From contig NZ_JARVKW010000001.1 in the NCBI RefSeq assembly GCF_029813775.1, forward strand, positions 309,393-373,392: 64,000 nt of DNA, in the 5' to 3' direction. The notes under the pieces were generated by a model that was given only the letters and a program-made list of their open reading frames with translations, was not told the origin of the DNA and searched no databases. The stretch is from Streptomyces sp. DH24 (GTDB lineage: Bacteria > Actinomycetota > Actinomycetes > Streptomycetales > Streptomycetaceae). Made by a program: the position numbers and the translations under genes. Position 1 is the stretch's first letter. Each line of letters begins with the position of its first letter. Shown piece by piece: positions 1 to 9,282 of this stretch.

Positions 1-89
1 GGGATGAACTTGCCGCCGAACGCGCCGAAGTAGCCCTCGGCGCTGGGAATCCGACCCCCCGGGTCAGGAATGAAGAACTCGCTGGGCAT
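1..89 (-). CDS. trpB: Tryptophan synthase beta chain, N-terminus only
   Basis: Only the first 29 codons lie in the window; the gene runs off the left edge. The N-terminus MPSEFFIPDPGG followed by GYFGAFGGKFIP is the characteristic start of TrpB, the PLP enzyme that condenses indole with serine in the last step of tryptophan synthesis. The ATG at 89 is preceded by a GAGG ribosome-binding site. It is the third gene of a trpC-trpM-trpB run and trpA is expected next, outside the window. The catalytic lysine cannot be checked here. Confidence 0.9.
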   Translation of the reverse strand, partial: MPSEFFIPDPGGRIPSAEGYFGAFGGKFI

Positions 90-181
90 GCGGATACCTC
101 ACGGTGAGCTTGTGGATGCGAAATCGCCGTGGGGGCCGAGGTCGTCCGGCGGCTGCGGACCAGGTGTGGCTTGTCGCGCCC

Positions 182-199
182 GCGCGGCGGCGGCCGCGC
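182..199. repeat. GC hairpin between trpM and trpB
   Basis: A perfect 7-bp inverted repeat (GCGCGGC at 182-188, GCCGCGC at 193-199) with a 4-nt loop lies in the 131-bp gap between trpM and trpB. No T-tract follows, so it is not a classic terminator. It could stabilise RNA or adjust trpB translation relative to trpC-trpM. The function is unknown. Confidence 0.35.
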
Positions 200-220
200 A
201 TCGAACAGAGCCCCGCGCCC

Positions 221-394
221 CTAGAAGGGGCGCTGCCATCGCCTTCCGTTGACCTGCCCGGGTTCGTCACCGATGACGTACCGCACCCGCCGGCCGTGCA
301 CCCGGCGTGCGGGCGCGCGGCAGCCCCGGGGCCGGCAGCCGCGCGCGAGGCGGGCGTGCGGGTCCCGGGTCGTCAGGGTGATGGGGAGCGTCAT
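221..394 (-). CDS. trpM: Small tryptophan-cluster protein TrpM/TrpX-like, 57 aa
   Basis: A 57-codon ORF, MTLPITLTTRDPHARLARG... to ...WQRPF, lies between trpC and trpB in the same direction, 21 bp after trpC. The position, size and arginine-rich composition match the small protein of Streptomyces trpC-X-B-A operons. That protein, renamed TrpM in S. coelicolor, has been reported to modulate tryptophan synthesis and differentiation. It has no recognisable catalytic motif or membrane segment; it holds two cysteines (residues 20 and 25) and many arginines. The ribosome-binding site is weak, which suggests coupling to trpC. The identification rests on context and remembered family features, so the function is inferred. 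Confidence 0.75.
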   Translation of the reverse strand: MTLPITLTTRDPHARLARGCRPRGCRAPARRVHGRRVRYVIGDEPGQVNGRRWQRPF

Positions 395-415
395 CGGGGC
401 AAGCCTAGCGGGGTG

Positions 416-1225
416 TCAGCCGCGTCCGTGCCGCAGCGCGGGGTGCTCGCCCGCCGCGACCAGGTCGGAGACGGCCGCCTTCGGGTCGCGGCCGGTGACG
501 AGGGACTCGCCGACCAGGACCGCGTCGGCGCCGGCGTTGGCGTACGCGATGAGGTCGTGCGGGCCGCGGACGCCGGACTCGGCGACCTTGACGATGTGGG
601 CGGGGATCTCCGGGGCGACCCGCTCGAAGGTGCCGCGGTCGACCTCCAGGGTCTTGAGGTTGCGGGCGTTGACGCCGATCACCTTGGCGCCCGCGTCCAC
701 CGCCCGGTCGACCTCCTCCTCGTCGTGCACCTCGACGAGCGGCGTGAGCCCGATGGACTCGGCACGCTCGATGAGGGACTCCAGGGCGGACTGGTCGAGG
801 GCCGCGACGATCAGCAGCGCGAGGTCGGCGCCGTACGCGCGCGCCTCCCACAGCTGGTACGACGTGACGATGAAGTCCTTGCGCAGCAGGGGGATGTCCA
901 CGCGCGCGCGGACCGCCTCCAGGTCGGCCAGCGAGCCGCCGAAGCGGCGCTGCTCGGTGAGCACGGAGATGACGGCCGCGCCGCCCGCCTCGTAGTCCGC
1001 GGCGAGCCCGGCGGGGTCGGCGATCGCGGCGAGCGCGCCCTTGGAGGGGCTGGACCGCTTCACCTCACAGATGACCTTGACGCCGTCGCCGCGCAGGGCC
1101 GCGACGCCGTCCTTGGCCGCGGGGGCCTTCGCCGCGCGCTCCTTGAGCTCGTCGAGGCTGACGCGCGCCTGCCGCTCCGCGAGGTCGGCACGGACTCCGT
1201 CGATGATCTCGTCGAGCACACTCAC
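416..1225 (-). CDS. trpC: Indole-3-glycerol phosphate synthase
   Basis: TrpC closes the indole ring, converting carboxyphenylamino-deoxyribulose phosphate to indole-3-glycerol phosphate. The 269-residue (beta/alpha)8 protein shows [11 protein letters not shown] (53-63), the catalytic-lysine strand LLRKDF (113-118), GVNARNL (184-190), AESGV (215-219) and the phosphate-binding GES (239-241). The GTG at 1225 was chosen because GGAAGGGGG sits about 8-10 nt upstream and the length equals the usual Streptomyces one. It is the first gene of the trpC-trpM-trpB unit. A terminator-like hairpin with an alternative partner lies 30-90 nt upstream (see 1257-1315), so regulation by attenuation is possible. 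Confidence 0.96.
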   Translation of the reverse strand: MSVLDEIIDGVRADLAERQARVSLDELKERAAKAPAAKDGVAALRGDGVKVICEVKRSSPSKGALAAIADPAGLAADYEAGGAAVISVLTEQRRFGGSLADLEAVRARVDIPLLRKDFIVTSYQLWEARAYGADLALLIVAALDQSALESLIERAESIGLTPLVEVHDEEEVDRAVDAGAKVIGVNARNLKTLEVDRGTFERVAPEIPAHIVKVAESGVRGPHDLIAYANAGADAVLVGESLVTGRDPKAAVSDLVAAGEHPALRHGRG

Positions 1226-1256
1226 GCGAGCGGCCCCCTTCCAGCGGTTGGTCAAA

Positions 1257-1315
1257 ACGGTGGGCTTGCGCCACCGTCCTCGCCTCCCGGGCGAACCGCT
1301 GGGCGAAACCGGTGG
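1257..1315 (-). promoter_or_regulatory. Possible attenuator-like leader before trpC
   Basis: Reading the minus strand toward trpC there are three segments: CCACCGG (1315-1309), ACGGTGG (1277-1271) and CCACCGT (1263-1257). The middle one can pair with either neighbour. Pairing with the last gives a 7-bp hairpin with a 7-nt loop followed directly by TTT, a small intrinsic-terminator shape about 30 nt before the GTG start. Pairing with the first would prevent it. No Trp-rich leader peptide is visible in the short ORF starting at 1319, so the sensor, if any, is unknown. The structure is seen in the sequence; the function is inferred. Confidence 0.4.
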
Positions 1316-1397
1316 TCATTGCGATGGTATCCGCAGGGCGGCCCCGGTCTCGCATCCGGTTGACGTCGGTCCCAGAAACTGGACATGTGGGAATCAA

Positions 1398-1877
1398 TCA
1401 GGGGTGCAGCCAGCCGCCGAACGGCAGGTTGCGGACCACCGTGAAGACCAGCAGCAATGTCCCCGCGGTCCACAGGTGGACCGGCCCCGGGTCGAGCCGG
1501 AACGGCCGGCCGCGCGCCGCGCGGACCACCCAGACGGTCCACAGCACCGCGCAGAACAGATAGCCGGCGACGGCGAGCGCGTTGGCCTGGAGCGCCGCCG
1601 CGAGGTCGCCATGGACGACGGCGTGCGCGCTGCGCAGCCCTCCGCAGCCGGGGCAGTAGATGCCGGTGAACCGGAGCAGCGGGCAGGCCGGGTAGTGGCC
1701 GGGCTCGTTCGGGTCGACCGTGCCGACGTACGCGAAGGCGCCGGCGACGGCCGCGAGGGCCCCGGCGGGTGCGGCGAGCCGGCGCAGCACGGGACGCGGG
1801 GGCGGCGGGCCCGTCGTCCGGGCCGCCGGGTGCTGGACGTCCGTCGTGCGCGGGCTGTCGGTTTCCACGTCCCGCAT
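1398..1877 (-). CDS. DUF2752 membrane protein
   Basis: A 159-residue protein with three predicted membrane helices (about 36-54, 98-118, 136-150) and the family hallmark CP (65-66) followed by TGIYCPGCGGLRS (71-83). Three cysteines cluster at the membrane face in this motif. The DUF2752 family has no established function; metal or redox binding by the CPxCG motif is a guess. The ATG at 1877 gives a proline-rich cytoplasmic leader of about 30 residues. It lies in the trpE-trpC interval, co-oriented, with 172 bp to trpC and 86 bp from the gene upstream. Confidence 0.8.
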   Translation of the reverse strand: MRDVETDSPRTTDVQHPAARTTGPPPPRPVLRRLAAPAGALAAVAGAFAYVGTVDPNEPGHYPACPLLRFTGIYCPGCGGLRSAHAVVHGDLAAALQANALAVAGYLFCAVLWTVWVVRAARGRPFRLDPGPVHLWTAGTLLLVFTVVRNLPFGGWLHP

Positions 1878-1963
1878 TGTGCCCCGCGCGGGGCGCGGAC
1901 GCGCGTGAGGGACGGGCCCGTGGGTCCGGGTCCGCCCCTCGGCGAGGTCGTACGGGGTTCCGC

Positions 1964-2206
1964 TCAGGCGCCGGCCGGCTCGCGCTCCTGCGTCTTGCGC
2001 GCGGTGCGGGCGTTGCGCGGCTGGCCGAGGCCCGCCTTGCTCATGAGGCCGCCGATGACGCCGCCGATCAGCACGATGACCATGCCGGCCCAGAAGCCCG
2101 CCGGCACCGACATCACCATGAACGCGCCCGAGACGCAGAAACCGATGAAGGCGATGATGACACCGGTCCAGGCGGCCGGGGTGTGACCGTGGCTGCTGCC
2201 CGCCAT
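1964..2206 (-). CDS. HGxxPAAW family small membrane protein
   Basis: An 80-residue protein with the N-terminal signature HGHTPAAWT (6-14), two transmembrane helices (about 14-32 and 36-54) and a short basic tail. It belongs to a small actinobacterial family named after this motif. The family's function is unknown, and it is regularly found between trpE and trpC in Streptomyces. The ATG at 2206 follows GAGGAGCAAGC, a good ribosome-binding site. The linkage suggests a membrane role accompanying tryptophan genes, but nothing in the sequence indicates catalysis. Confidence 0.8.
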   Translation of the reverse strand: MAGSSHGHTPAAWTGVIIAFIGFCVSGAFMVMSVPAGFWAGMVIVLIGGVIGGLMSKAGLGQPRNARTARKTQEREPAGA

Positions 2207-2321
2207 TGCTTGCTCCTCGTTGCTGTGTACGTGTCTGAGCAGGATGCTCGCGCTCATTGTCCCGCACGCGTGCGCGTGCCGTGAGCGGGGGTGCGCCACG
2301 CGCGCGTGGCGCCCGGGGCGA

Positions 2322-2954
2322 TCAGGCTCCCGTGGGGTCCTCGCCCCGGTCGAGGGCCTTCCAGAGGTCCTCGGGGCGGTCGGGGTCGGTGGCGGGGGCG
2401 GCGCGGCGGCCGGGGCGGGCGGTGCCGCGCTCGTAGCGGCCGGACATCGCGGGCCACAGCCGGCCGTGGCGCAGCGCGAGCAGTCCGGCGAGCAGGAGGA
2501 GCACGCCGCCGGCGACCGCGACGTAGGGCCAGCCGGTGTGGCTGAGCGCGTCGACGGTGGCCGAGGTGTCGCCGGTGGCCCGCGCGGCCTTCTCGTCGAG
2601 GGCGCCGCTGTCGGAGGCGCCGAGCAGGGCGGCGGTGATCGTGCCGGCGCCGCACAGGGCGAGCAGGGCGGCGACGGCGACGCGACCGGCGCGGCGGACG
2701 GCGAAGACGGCGACGAGGGCGGCGAGGCCCACGACGGCGAGCGCGGCGGGGACGCCGGTGACGTCGCTGCCCTTCACGGTCAGCGGGAACTCGCCGCCGG
2801 CCACCGTCGCGGTGCCCTCCGACCAGCGCTGACGGGTGGCCAGCAGGGTCACGGCCGCGCCGAGCGCGCCGCTGAGGAGGGCGGCGGCCAGGCTCCGGCG
2901 GCCGGCCCGTGCGGGTCCTTCGGCTTCGGAACGGGGGTGCGGTGCAGCAGTCAC
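2322..2954 (-). CDS. Tryptophan-biosynthesis-associated membrane protein (TIGR02234-like)
   Basis: A 210-residue membrane protein with four predicted helices (about 22-40, 69-86, 92-112, 142-162). A short extracytoplasmic segment after helix 1 begins RQRWSEG, and the cytoplasmic tail contains DRPEDLWKALDRGEDPT. This architecture and its place directly downstream of trpE match the actinobacterial TIGR02234 family, defined by association with trp genes. Its biochemical role is unknown. It starts 90 bp after trpE stops, on the same strand, so it is probably co-transcribed with trpE. Confidence 0.82.
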   Translation of the reverse strand: MTAAPHPRSEAEGPARAGRRSLAAALLSGALGAAVTLLATRQRWSEGTATVAGGEFPLTVKGSDVTGVPAALAVVGLAALVAVFAVRRAGRVAVAALLALCGAGTITAALLGASDSGALDEKAARATGDTSATVDALSHTGWPYVAVAGGVLLLLAGLLALRHGRLWPAMSGRYERGTARPGRRAAPATDPDRPEDLWKALDRGEDPTGA

Positions 2955-3044
2955 GTGCTCCAGTGTCGCCCGAGCCCGGGGCGAACCGTCACCCGGGGTT
3001 CACGAGAGAAGCACCCCACCGCGCCCCCGGCCGTTCCGTGGCGC

Positions 3045-4523
<1,479 letters not shown>

Positions 4524-4534
4524 GGCGGGTGACC

Positions 4535-4930
4535 TTACTGATCCTGGGCGGCGGGGCCGCTGTCGTCGTCCTTGAGCAGTACGTCGGCGTCGAAGCAGGT
4601 GCGGGCGCCGGTGTGGCAGGCGGCGCCGGTCTGGTCGACCTTGACCAGCACGGTGTCGGCGTCGCAGTCGAGGGCGACGGACCTGACGTGCTGGACGTGC
4701 CCGGAGGTGTCGCCCTTGACCCAGTACTCCTGGCGGCTGCGGGACCAGTAGGTGCAGCGGCCGGTGGTCAGGGTGCGGTGCAGCGCCTCGTCGTCCATCC
4801 AGCCGAGCATGAGCACCTCTCCGGTGTCGTACTGCTGGGCGATGGCGGGCAGGAGACCGTCCGGGCTGCGCTTGAGGCGCGCGGCGATCTCGGGGTCGAG
4901 GCGGCTGGGCCGGGGGGACGAGCTGGTCAT
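4535..4930 (-). CDS. hisI: Phosphoribosyl-AMP cyclohydrolase
   Basis: HisI opens the adenine ring of phosphoribosyl-AMP, the third step of histidine synthesis. The 131-residue protein is the monofunctional form, without the HisE pyrophosphohydrolase domain. Metal ligands are visible in LDCDAD (87-92; D88, C89, D90) and in ACHTGARTC (C105, H106, C112). The ATG at 4930 is chosen by comparison with the family; an in-frame ATG at 4939 is an alternative and neither has a clear ribosome-binding site. The gene is separated from the rest of the his genes and leads the hisI-trpE unit. Confidence 0.93.
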   Translation of the reverse strand: MTSSSPRPSRLDPEIAARLKRSPDGLLPAIAQQYDTGEVLMLGWMDDEALHRTLTTGRCTYWSRSRQEYWVKGDTSGHVQHVRSVALDCDADTVLVKVDQTGAACHTGARTCFDADVLLKDDDSGPAAQDQ

Positions 4931-5013
4931 GGGGGCCATTGTGCCGCGCGGCGCCCGGGTGTCCGGCGCAGCGTCCACTGTGCGGACCCGGTGGGCGGTC
5001 GTAGGCTGGCGGC

Positions 5014-5649
5014 ATGTCGACCCATGCGAAGCGTGAACGACTTCTTCTCGCCGACCTGCTGGAGACGGCGGGTCCGGACGCGCCGACCCTGTGCGAGGGC
5101 TGGCGGACCCGTGATCTGGCCGCGCACGTGGTGGTGCGCGAGCGCCGTCCGGACGCGGCGGGCGGCATCCTGGTCAAGCAGCTCGCGCCGCGCCTTGAGC
5201 GGGTGACGGCGGAGTTCCTGGCGAAGCCGTACGAGGAGCTGATGCAGCTCATCCGGACGGGCCCGCCGCGATTCTCGCCGTTCTCGTTGAAGCAGGTCGA
5301 CGAGATGTCGAACACGGTCGAGTTCTACGTCCACACGGAGGACGTGCGCCGGGCCCGGCCCGACTGGACGCCGCGCGAGCTCGACCCGGTGTTCCAGGAC
5401 GCCCTGTGGTCCCGGCTGGAGCGCACGGCACGGCTGATGGGCCGGGGGGTGCCGACCGGTCTGGTGCTGCGCCGTCCGGACGGGCAGACGGCGGTGGCCC
5501 GGCGGGGCACGCCGGTGGTGACGGTGACCGGTGAGCCGTCGGAGCTGGTGCTTTTCGCATACGGTCGGCAGAGCGCCGCCAAGGTGGAGACGGACGGCGA
5601 CGCGGACGCGATCGCCAGGCTGCACGAGTCGAAGCAGCTCGGGATCTGA
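5014..5649 (+). CDS. TIGR03085 family metal-binding protein
   Basis: A 211-residue protein with the DinB/mycothiol-dependent-isomerase fold signature: [18 protein letters not shown] (27-44), then [12 protein letters not shown] around 110-120. The central histidines are the probable divalent-metal ligands. TIGR03085 is an actinobacterial subfamily whose reaction is unknown; relatives are mycothiol-dependent maleylpyruvate isomerases. It is transcribed divergently from hisI across an 83-bp gap and is followed 27 bp later by the VOC-fold gene, so the two may be co-expressed. Confidence 0.85.
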   Translation: MSTHAKRERLLLADLLETAGPDAPTLCEGWRTRDLAAHVVVRERRPDAAGGILVKQLAPRLERVTAEFLAKPYEELMQLIRTGPPRFSPFSLKQVDEMSNTVEFYVHTEDVRRARPDWTPRELDPVFQDALWSRLERTARLMGRGVPTGLVLRRPDGQTAVARRGTPVVTVTGEPSELVLFAYGRQSAAKVETDGDADAIARLHESKQLGI

Positions 5650-5676
5650 CCCGGACCGCCTGCGGAAGGACGCCCC

Positions 5677-6075
5677 GTGATCAAGGTCGCCATGACCAGT
5701 GTGTACGTCGACGACGTCGCGAAGGCCCACGCCTTCTACACGGACATCCTCGGCTTCGAGACCCGCATCCGCATGGACATGGGCGGCGGCGACCTGTTCG
5801 TCACGGTGGGCGCGCCCGAGGGGGCCCAGCCGGACCTCCAGCTGCTGCTGGAACCCGGGCAGGGCCCGATCGCCGAGCCGTACCGCAGGTCGGTGCGCGA
5901 GGCGGGGCTGCCGGCCATCGTGTTCTCGGTGGACGACGTGCGCGCCCAGTACGAGCGGCTGCGCGGCCTCGGCGTGCTCTTCCCGCAGGAGCCGCAGGAG
6001 CAGGGCCCGGTGATCACGGCGGTGCTGGACGACACGGTGGGCAATCTGATCCAGCTGGCGCAGCCCAAGGTCTGA
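5677..6075 (+). CDS. VOC/glyoxalase-fold protein
   Basis: A 132-residue single-copy VOC domain with the opening strand and helix VYVDDVAKAHAFYTDILGF (9-27) and a second paired-beta module from about 80, starting VFSVDDV. Family members are glyoxalases, dioxygenases and antibiotic-binding resistance proteins; the substrate cannot be assigned. The GTG at 5677 is supported by GGAAGGA (5664-5670). It ends 28 bp from the convergent MFS gene. Confidence 0.85.
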   Translation: MIKVAMTSVYVDDVAKAHAFYTDILGFETRIRMDMGGGDLFVTVGAPEGAQPDLQLLLEPGQGPIAEPYRRSVREAGLPAIVFSVDDVRAQYERLRGLGVLFPQEPQEQGPVITAVLDDTVGNLIQLAQPKV

Positions 6076-6103
6076 GGCCCGCCGCTGTGCTCGGCTCGGG
6101 TGC

Positions 6104-7387
6104 TCAGCGCGGCAGTTCGGCGCGCCTCAGCTCGCCGAAGCACAGCACGACGATCCCGCCGAGGCCGCAGACCGCCGCACTGGCGGCGAACACCGGGCCG
6201 GTGCCCCAGGCGCCGATCGCGGCGGCGGCCACCGGCATGCTGAGCGGGGCGAGCCCCAGGGCGACCATGCTCGCCACGGAGGTCACGCGGCCGAGGTAGG
6301 CGGGCTCCGACGTGGTCTGCAACAGCGCGCCGCACAGGGCCCCGCTGAGTCCGGCGAGCAGTCCGACGAGCAGGGCGGTGCCGACGGCCACGAGCACGCC
6401 GGGCGCCTGGGCGAGGTAGCCGAGGGCGGCGGCGCCGGGCAGGATCGTGCCCGCCATGACGTACCCGGCGTGCGGGAGCCGTCCCCGTACGGTCAGCAGC
6501 AGCGAGGCGAGTCCGGCGCCCGTGCCGAATCCGGCCAGGATCCAGCCCATGCCGGTGGCGCCCCAGTCGCGTTCGTCGGCCAGCAGGGTCAGGCCGACGT
6601 TGAGCGGGCCGACGAACCCGAGGTCCGCGAGGGCGATGGCGAGGACGAGGGGGGCGAGGACGCGGTGCCGGCGGATGTAGCGCAGTCCGTCGCGCAGTTC
6701 GGCCCGGGCCGTCGGACCGGCGGGCGCGGTCCTGGCGGGCGCGGTCACGGCGGGCGCGGTCACGGTGTCGTCCGGCGGCAGGTCCCGGACGCGGACGCCG
6801 ATCAGCAGCGGCACCGACACCGCGGTCAGCAGGCCCGCCACGGCGAACGCGGTGGCGGCGCCGCCGAGGGCCACGCAGAGGCCGCCCAGCGGGGCGCCGA
6901 CCACGCCCGCGACGCGCACCGCCAGGCCGCGCATGCCCTGCACCCGTGCGAGCTGGTCCCGGCTCGTCAGGCGCGCGGGCAGGGCGCCCACGGCGGGCAG
7001 GAACACCGCGTCGACGGTGCCGAACACCAGGGCCAGCGCGGCCAGCGGCCACAGTCCCGGTTCGGTCAGGAACAGCAGGGCGGCCACCGCGAGGACGGCC
7101 GCGCAGCGCACGATGTCGCTGCCGATGACGACGCGGCGCGGTCCGAACCGGTCGGCGATCACTCCCCCGCCCAGCATCAGCAGCGCACGCGGCACCGCGC
7201 TCGCCGTCATGACGAGCCCGGCCTGTGCGGGCGTGCCGGTGCTCACGGCGGCCCAGGACAGGGCGATGTAGTACATCTGGTCGCCGACCATCGAGGCGGT
7301 GTAGGCCCCGACCCAGCGCAGGACGTTGCCGTCCCGGTGCGCGGGTCCGCCGGTGACGGGGCTCTTGCCCAGGAGTGTCGTGGCCAC
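6104..7387 (-). CDS. MFS transporter
   Basis: A 427-residue major facilitator superfamily protein with about 12 hydrophobic helices and the loop 2-3 motif ADRFGPRRVV. A charged cytoplasmic loop after helix 6 contains the repeat TVTAPAVTAPARTAPA. It resembles the actinobacterial DHA-type drug exporters. The GTG at 7387 has AGAGGACG upstream. It begins 14 bp after the ArsR-type regulator gene, so the pair is one operon and the pump is likely induced by the ligand sensed by that regulator. The substrate is unknown. Confidence 0.88.
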   Translation of the reverse strand: MATTLLGKSPVTGGPAHRDGNVLRWVGAYTASMVGDQMYYIALSWAAVSTGTPAQAGLVMTASAVPRALLMLGGGVIADRFGPRRVVIGSDIVRCAAVLAVAALLFLTEPGLWPLAALALVFGTVDAVFLPAVGALPARLTSRDQLARVQGMRGLAVRVAGVVGAPLGGLCVALGGAATAFAVAGLLTAVSVPLLIGVRVRDLPPDDTVTAPAVTAPARTAPAGPTARAELRDGLRYIRRHRVLAPLVLAIALADLGFVGPLNVGLTLLADERDWGATGMGWILAGFGTGAGLASLLLTVRGRLPHAGYVMAGTILPGAAALGYLAQAPGVLVAVGTALLVGLLAGLSGALCGALLQTTSEPAYLGRVTSVASMVALGLAPLSMPVAAAAIGAWGTGPVFAASAAVCGLGGIVVLCFGELRRAELPR

Positions 7388-7401
7388 GGGCGGACGTCCT
7401 C

Positions 7402-7989
7402 TCAGACGCGGAACGGGAATCCGTACACGTGCAGCGCGACGTTCTCGCGCCCCTCGCTGTCGCCGGCGGCCTCGGCGGCGCGGCCCTTGGCGTCGTACTT
7501 CTTCAGCAGGGCGTGCAACTCCCCGGACAGCTCGGCGAGTTCGGCGGCCGTGAGCCGGGCCAGGTACTCGGAGTCGAAGGAGGCGCTCTTCCACTCGGCG
7601 CTCCAGTGGGGCCGGGCGTCGAGGTGCCGCCGGTAGAGCTCGCTGCGCTGCTCGTAGATGAGCCGGGAGGCCGCGGTGTGCGCGGCGACCTTCTCGGGGG
7701 CGTCGCTGAAGTCCTCGTCGTGGATGCTGAGGCCGTCCGACGCGGGCCGCCACCAGCGTTCGCGCCCGTCCCCGCTCTGCGGCTCGGCCTGCTCGATCAG
7801 GCCGTGGTCGGCGAGCTTGCGCAGGTGGTAGCTGACCAGGGACACGGCCTCGTCCACCTGGTCGGCGAGGTGCGAGGCGGTGGCCGTGCGGTTCACGTAC
7901 AGCAGCCGGTACAGCCGCATCCGCAGCGGGTGGGCCAGCGCCTTGAGCGTGCCCATGTCGGTGATCCGCCGGTTCTCCTTGCTTGCCAT
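7402..7989 (-). CDS. ArsR-type winged-helix transcriptional regulator
   Basis: A 195-residue regulator. The N-terminal winged helix-turn-helix (about 15-85) begins MGTLKALAHPLRMRLYRLL and continues ATASHLADQV and SYHLRKLADHGLIE, typical of the ArsR/HTH_20 group. The C-terminal half is helical and charged, without the cysteine metal site of ArsR or SmtB, so a small organic ligand is more likely. It is the first gene of an operon with the MFS pump. An inverted repeat centred 39 bp upstream of the start (8014-8041) is the probable autoregulatory operator. Confidence 0.88.
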   Translation of the reverse strand: MASKENRRITDMGTLKALAHPLRMRLYRLLYVNRTATASHLADQVDEAVSLVSYHLRKLADHGLIEQAEPQSGDGRERWWRPASDGLSIHDEDFSDAPEKVAAHTAASRLIYEQRSELYRRHLDARPHWSAEWKSASFDSEYLARLTAAELAELSGELHALLKKYDAKGRAAEAAGDSEGRENVALHVYGFPFRV

Positions 7990-8013
7990 GGGCTCACCGT
8001 AGACGCGAAGGAA

Positions 8014-8041
8014 AAGTTGCACAACATATTTTGCGCAACTT
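8014..8041. promoter_or_regulatory. Probable operator of the ArsR-type/MFS operon
   Basis: An 11-bp inverted repeat AAGTTGCACAA - 6-nt spacer - TTGCGCAACTT, with a single mismatch between arms. It lies 25 bp before the regulator ATG in an AT-rich pocket unlike the surrounding DNA, so it probably overlaps the promoter. A third partial half-site, CTTGCGCA, follows immediately. The arms and spacing suit a winged-helix dimer. Confidence 0.65.
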
Positions 8042-8065
8042 CTCTTGCGCATCTGGGGACGGGAA

Positions 8066-8098
8066 AGCCCCGGCCGCCACCGACGGGCGACCGGGGCT
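8066..8098. terminator. Terminator after hisF
   Basis: An 8-bp perfect stem (AGCCCCGG at 8066-8073, CCGGGGCT at 8091-8098) with a 17-nt loop. It lies 22 bp beyond the hisF stop codon, where the hisF-reading strand continues TTTCCC. It marks the end of the his operon and is placed right after the ArsR-type operator of the next operon. Confidence 0.6.
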
Positions 8099-8119
8099 CG
8101 GAGTTCCGGAATCCGGGTG

Positions 8120-8875
8120 CTACCTGACCGGCCGCCCGGCCTCGCGCAGTGCCTGCTTGACCTCGCCGATCCGCAGATCGCCGAAGTGGAACACCGACGC
8201 CGCGAGCACCGCGTCCGCGCCGGCTTCGACGGCCGGCGCGAAGTCGGCCAGCTTGCCGGCACCGCCGGAGGCGATCACCGGGACGGTCACGTGCTTGCGG
8301 ACCGCCGCGATCATCTCCAGGTCGTAGCCGTCCTTGGTGCCGTCCGCGTCCATCGAGTTGAGCAGGATCTCGCCCGCGCCCAGCTCGGCCGCCCGGTGCG
8401 CCCACTCCACCGCGTCGATGCCGGTGCCCCGGCGGCCACCGTGGGTGGTCACCTCGAAGGAGCCCGACTCGGTGCGCCGCGCGTCCACCGACAGCACCAG
8501 CACCTGCCGGCCGAAGCGCTCGGCGATCTCCCGGATCAGCTCGGGGCGGGCGATCGCGGCCGTGTTGACGCCCACCTTGTCGGCGCCCGCGCGCAGCAGC
8601 CTGTCCACGTCCTCGGCGGTACGCACGCCGCCGCCCACGGTCAGCGGGATGAACACCTGCTCGGCGGTGCGCCGCACCACGTCGTAGGTGGTCTCGCGGT
8701 TGCCGGACGAGGCGGTGATGTCCAGGAACGTCAGCTCGTCGGCGCCCTCGGCGTCGTACACCTTGGCCATCTCGACGGGGTCGCCCGCGTCGCGCAGGTT
8801 CTGGAAGTTGACGCCCTTGACGACCCGGCCGTTGTCCACGTCCAGGCAGGGGATGACTCGTACGGCCAGGGTCAT
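8120..8875 (-). CDS. hisF: Imidazole glycerol phosphate synthase, cyclase subunit
   Basis: HisF takes ammonia from HisH and converts PRFAR to imidazole glycerol phosphate and AICAR. The 251-residue (beta/alpha)8 barrel shows catalytic D12 in [14 protein letters not shown]131 in SVDARR, and the phosphate motifs GGGVRT (81-86) and ASGGAG near 220. The ATG at 8875 overlaps the preceding ridA stop by 4 bp (ATGA). It is the last gene of the his operon and is followed by a hairpin terminator. Confidence 0.97.
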   Translation of the reverse strand: MTLAVRVIPCLDVDNGRVVKGVNFQNLRDAGDPVEMAKVYDAEGADELTFLDITASSGNRETTYDVVRRTAEQVFIPLTVGGGVRTAEDVDRLLRAGADKVGVNTAAIARPELIREIAERFGRQVLVLSVDARRTESGSFEVTTHGGRRGTGIDAVEWAHRAAELGAGEILLNSMDADGTKDGYDLEMIAAVRKHVTVPVIASGGAGKLADFAPAVEAGADAVLAASVFHFGDLRIGEVKQALREAGRPVR

Positions 8876-9282
8876 GCGGATGCTCCGTGTTCTCCGCCGG
8901 TGCGGAACGCCTCCACCTCGACCTCGACGACCAGGCTGGGGTCCACGAAGCCGGAGACGATGATCATCGATGCGGCGGGCCGGATCGCGTCGAACAGCTC
9001 CTTGTGGGCGCGTCCGACCTCGTCCACGTCCCGGGCGTGGGTGATGTACATGCGCGTCCGCACGACGTCGTCGCGGCCGAGGCCGACCTGCTCCAGCGCC
9101 TCGAACGCGACGTTGAAGGAGTTGACCGTCTGCTCGTACGGGTCTCCCCCGGCGATCTGGCCGTCCACCACGGACGTGCAGCCGGACACCAGCACCAGGC
9201 CGTTCGGGAGCTCCACCGCCCGGGAGTACCCGAAGGTCTCCTCCCAGGGCGCTCCGGTCGTGACGCGCCGTACATCGCTCAC
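8872..9282 (-). CDS. RidA family deaminase
   Basis: A 136-residue RidA/YjgF/UK114-type protein. Family members form trimers and hydrolyse reactive 2-aminoacrylate or other enamines released by PLP enzymes. Conserved stretches include [35 protein letters not shown] and the C-terminal VEVEVEAF, where the glutamate lies in the usual active-site position. It overlaps both neighbours by 4 bp, priA upstream (GTGA) and hisF downstream (ATGA), so it is translated as part of the his operon. A housekeeping role beside HisC chemistry is inferred. Confidence 0.88.
   Translation of the reverse strand: MSDVRRVTTGAPWEETFGYSRAVELPNGLVLVSGCTSVVDGQIAGGDPYEQTVNSFNVAFEALEQVGLGRDDVVRTRMYITHARDVDEVGRAHKELFDAIRPAASMIIVSGFVDPSLVVEVEVEAFRTGGEHGASA

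Noticed and set aside
1226..1319. Leader peptide for trpC attenuation
   Set aside because: The ORF from 1319 has no Trp codons and runs into trpC out of frame; only the hairpin arrangement is retained as a finding.
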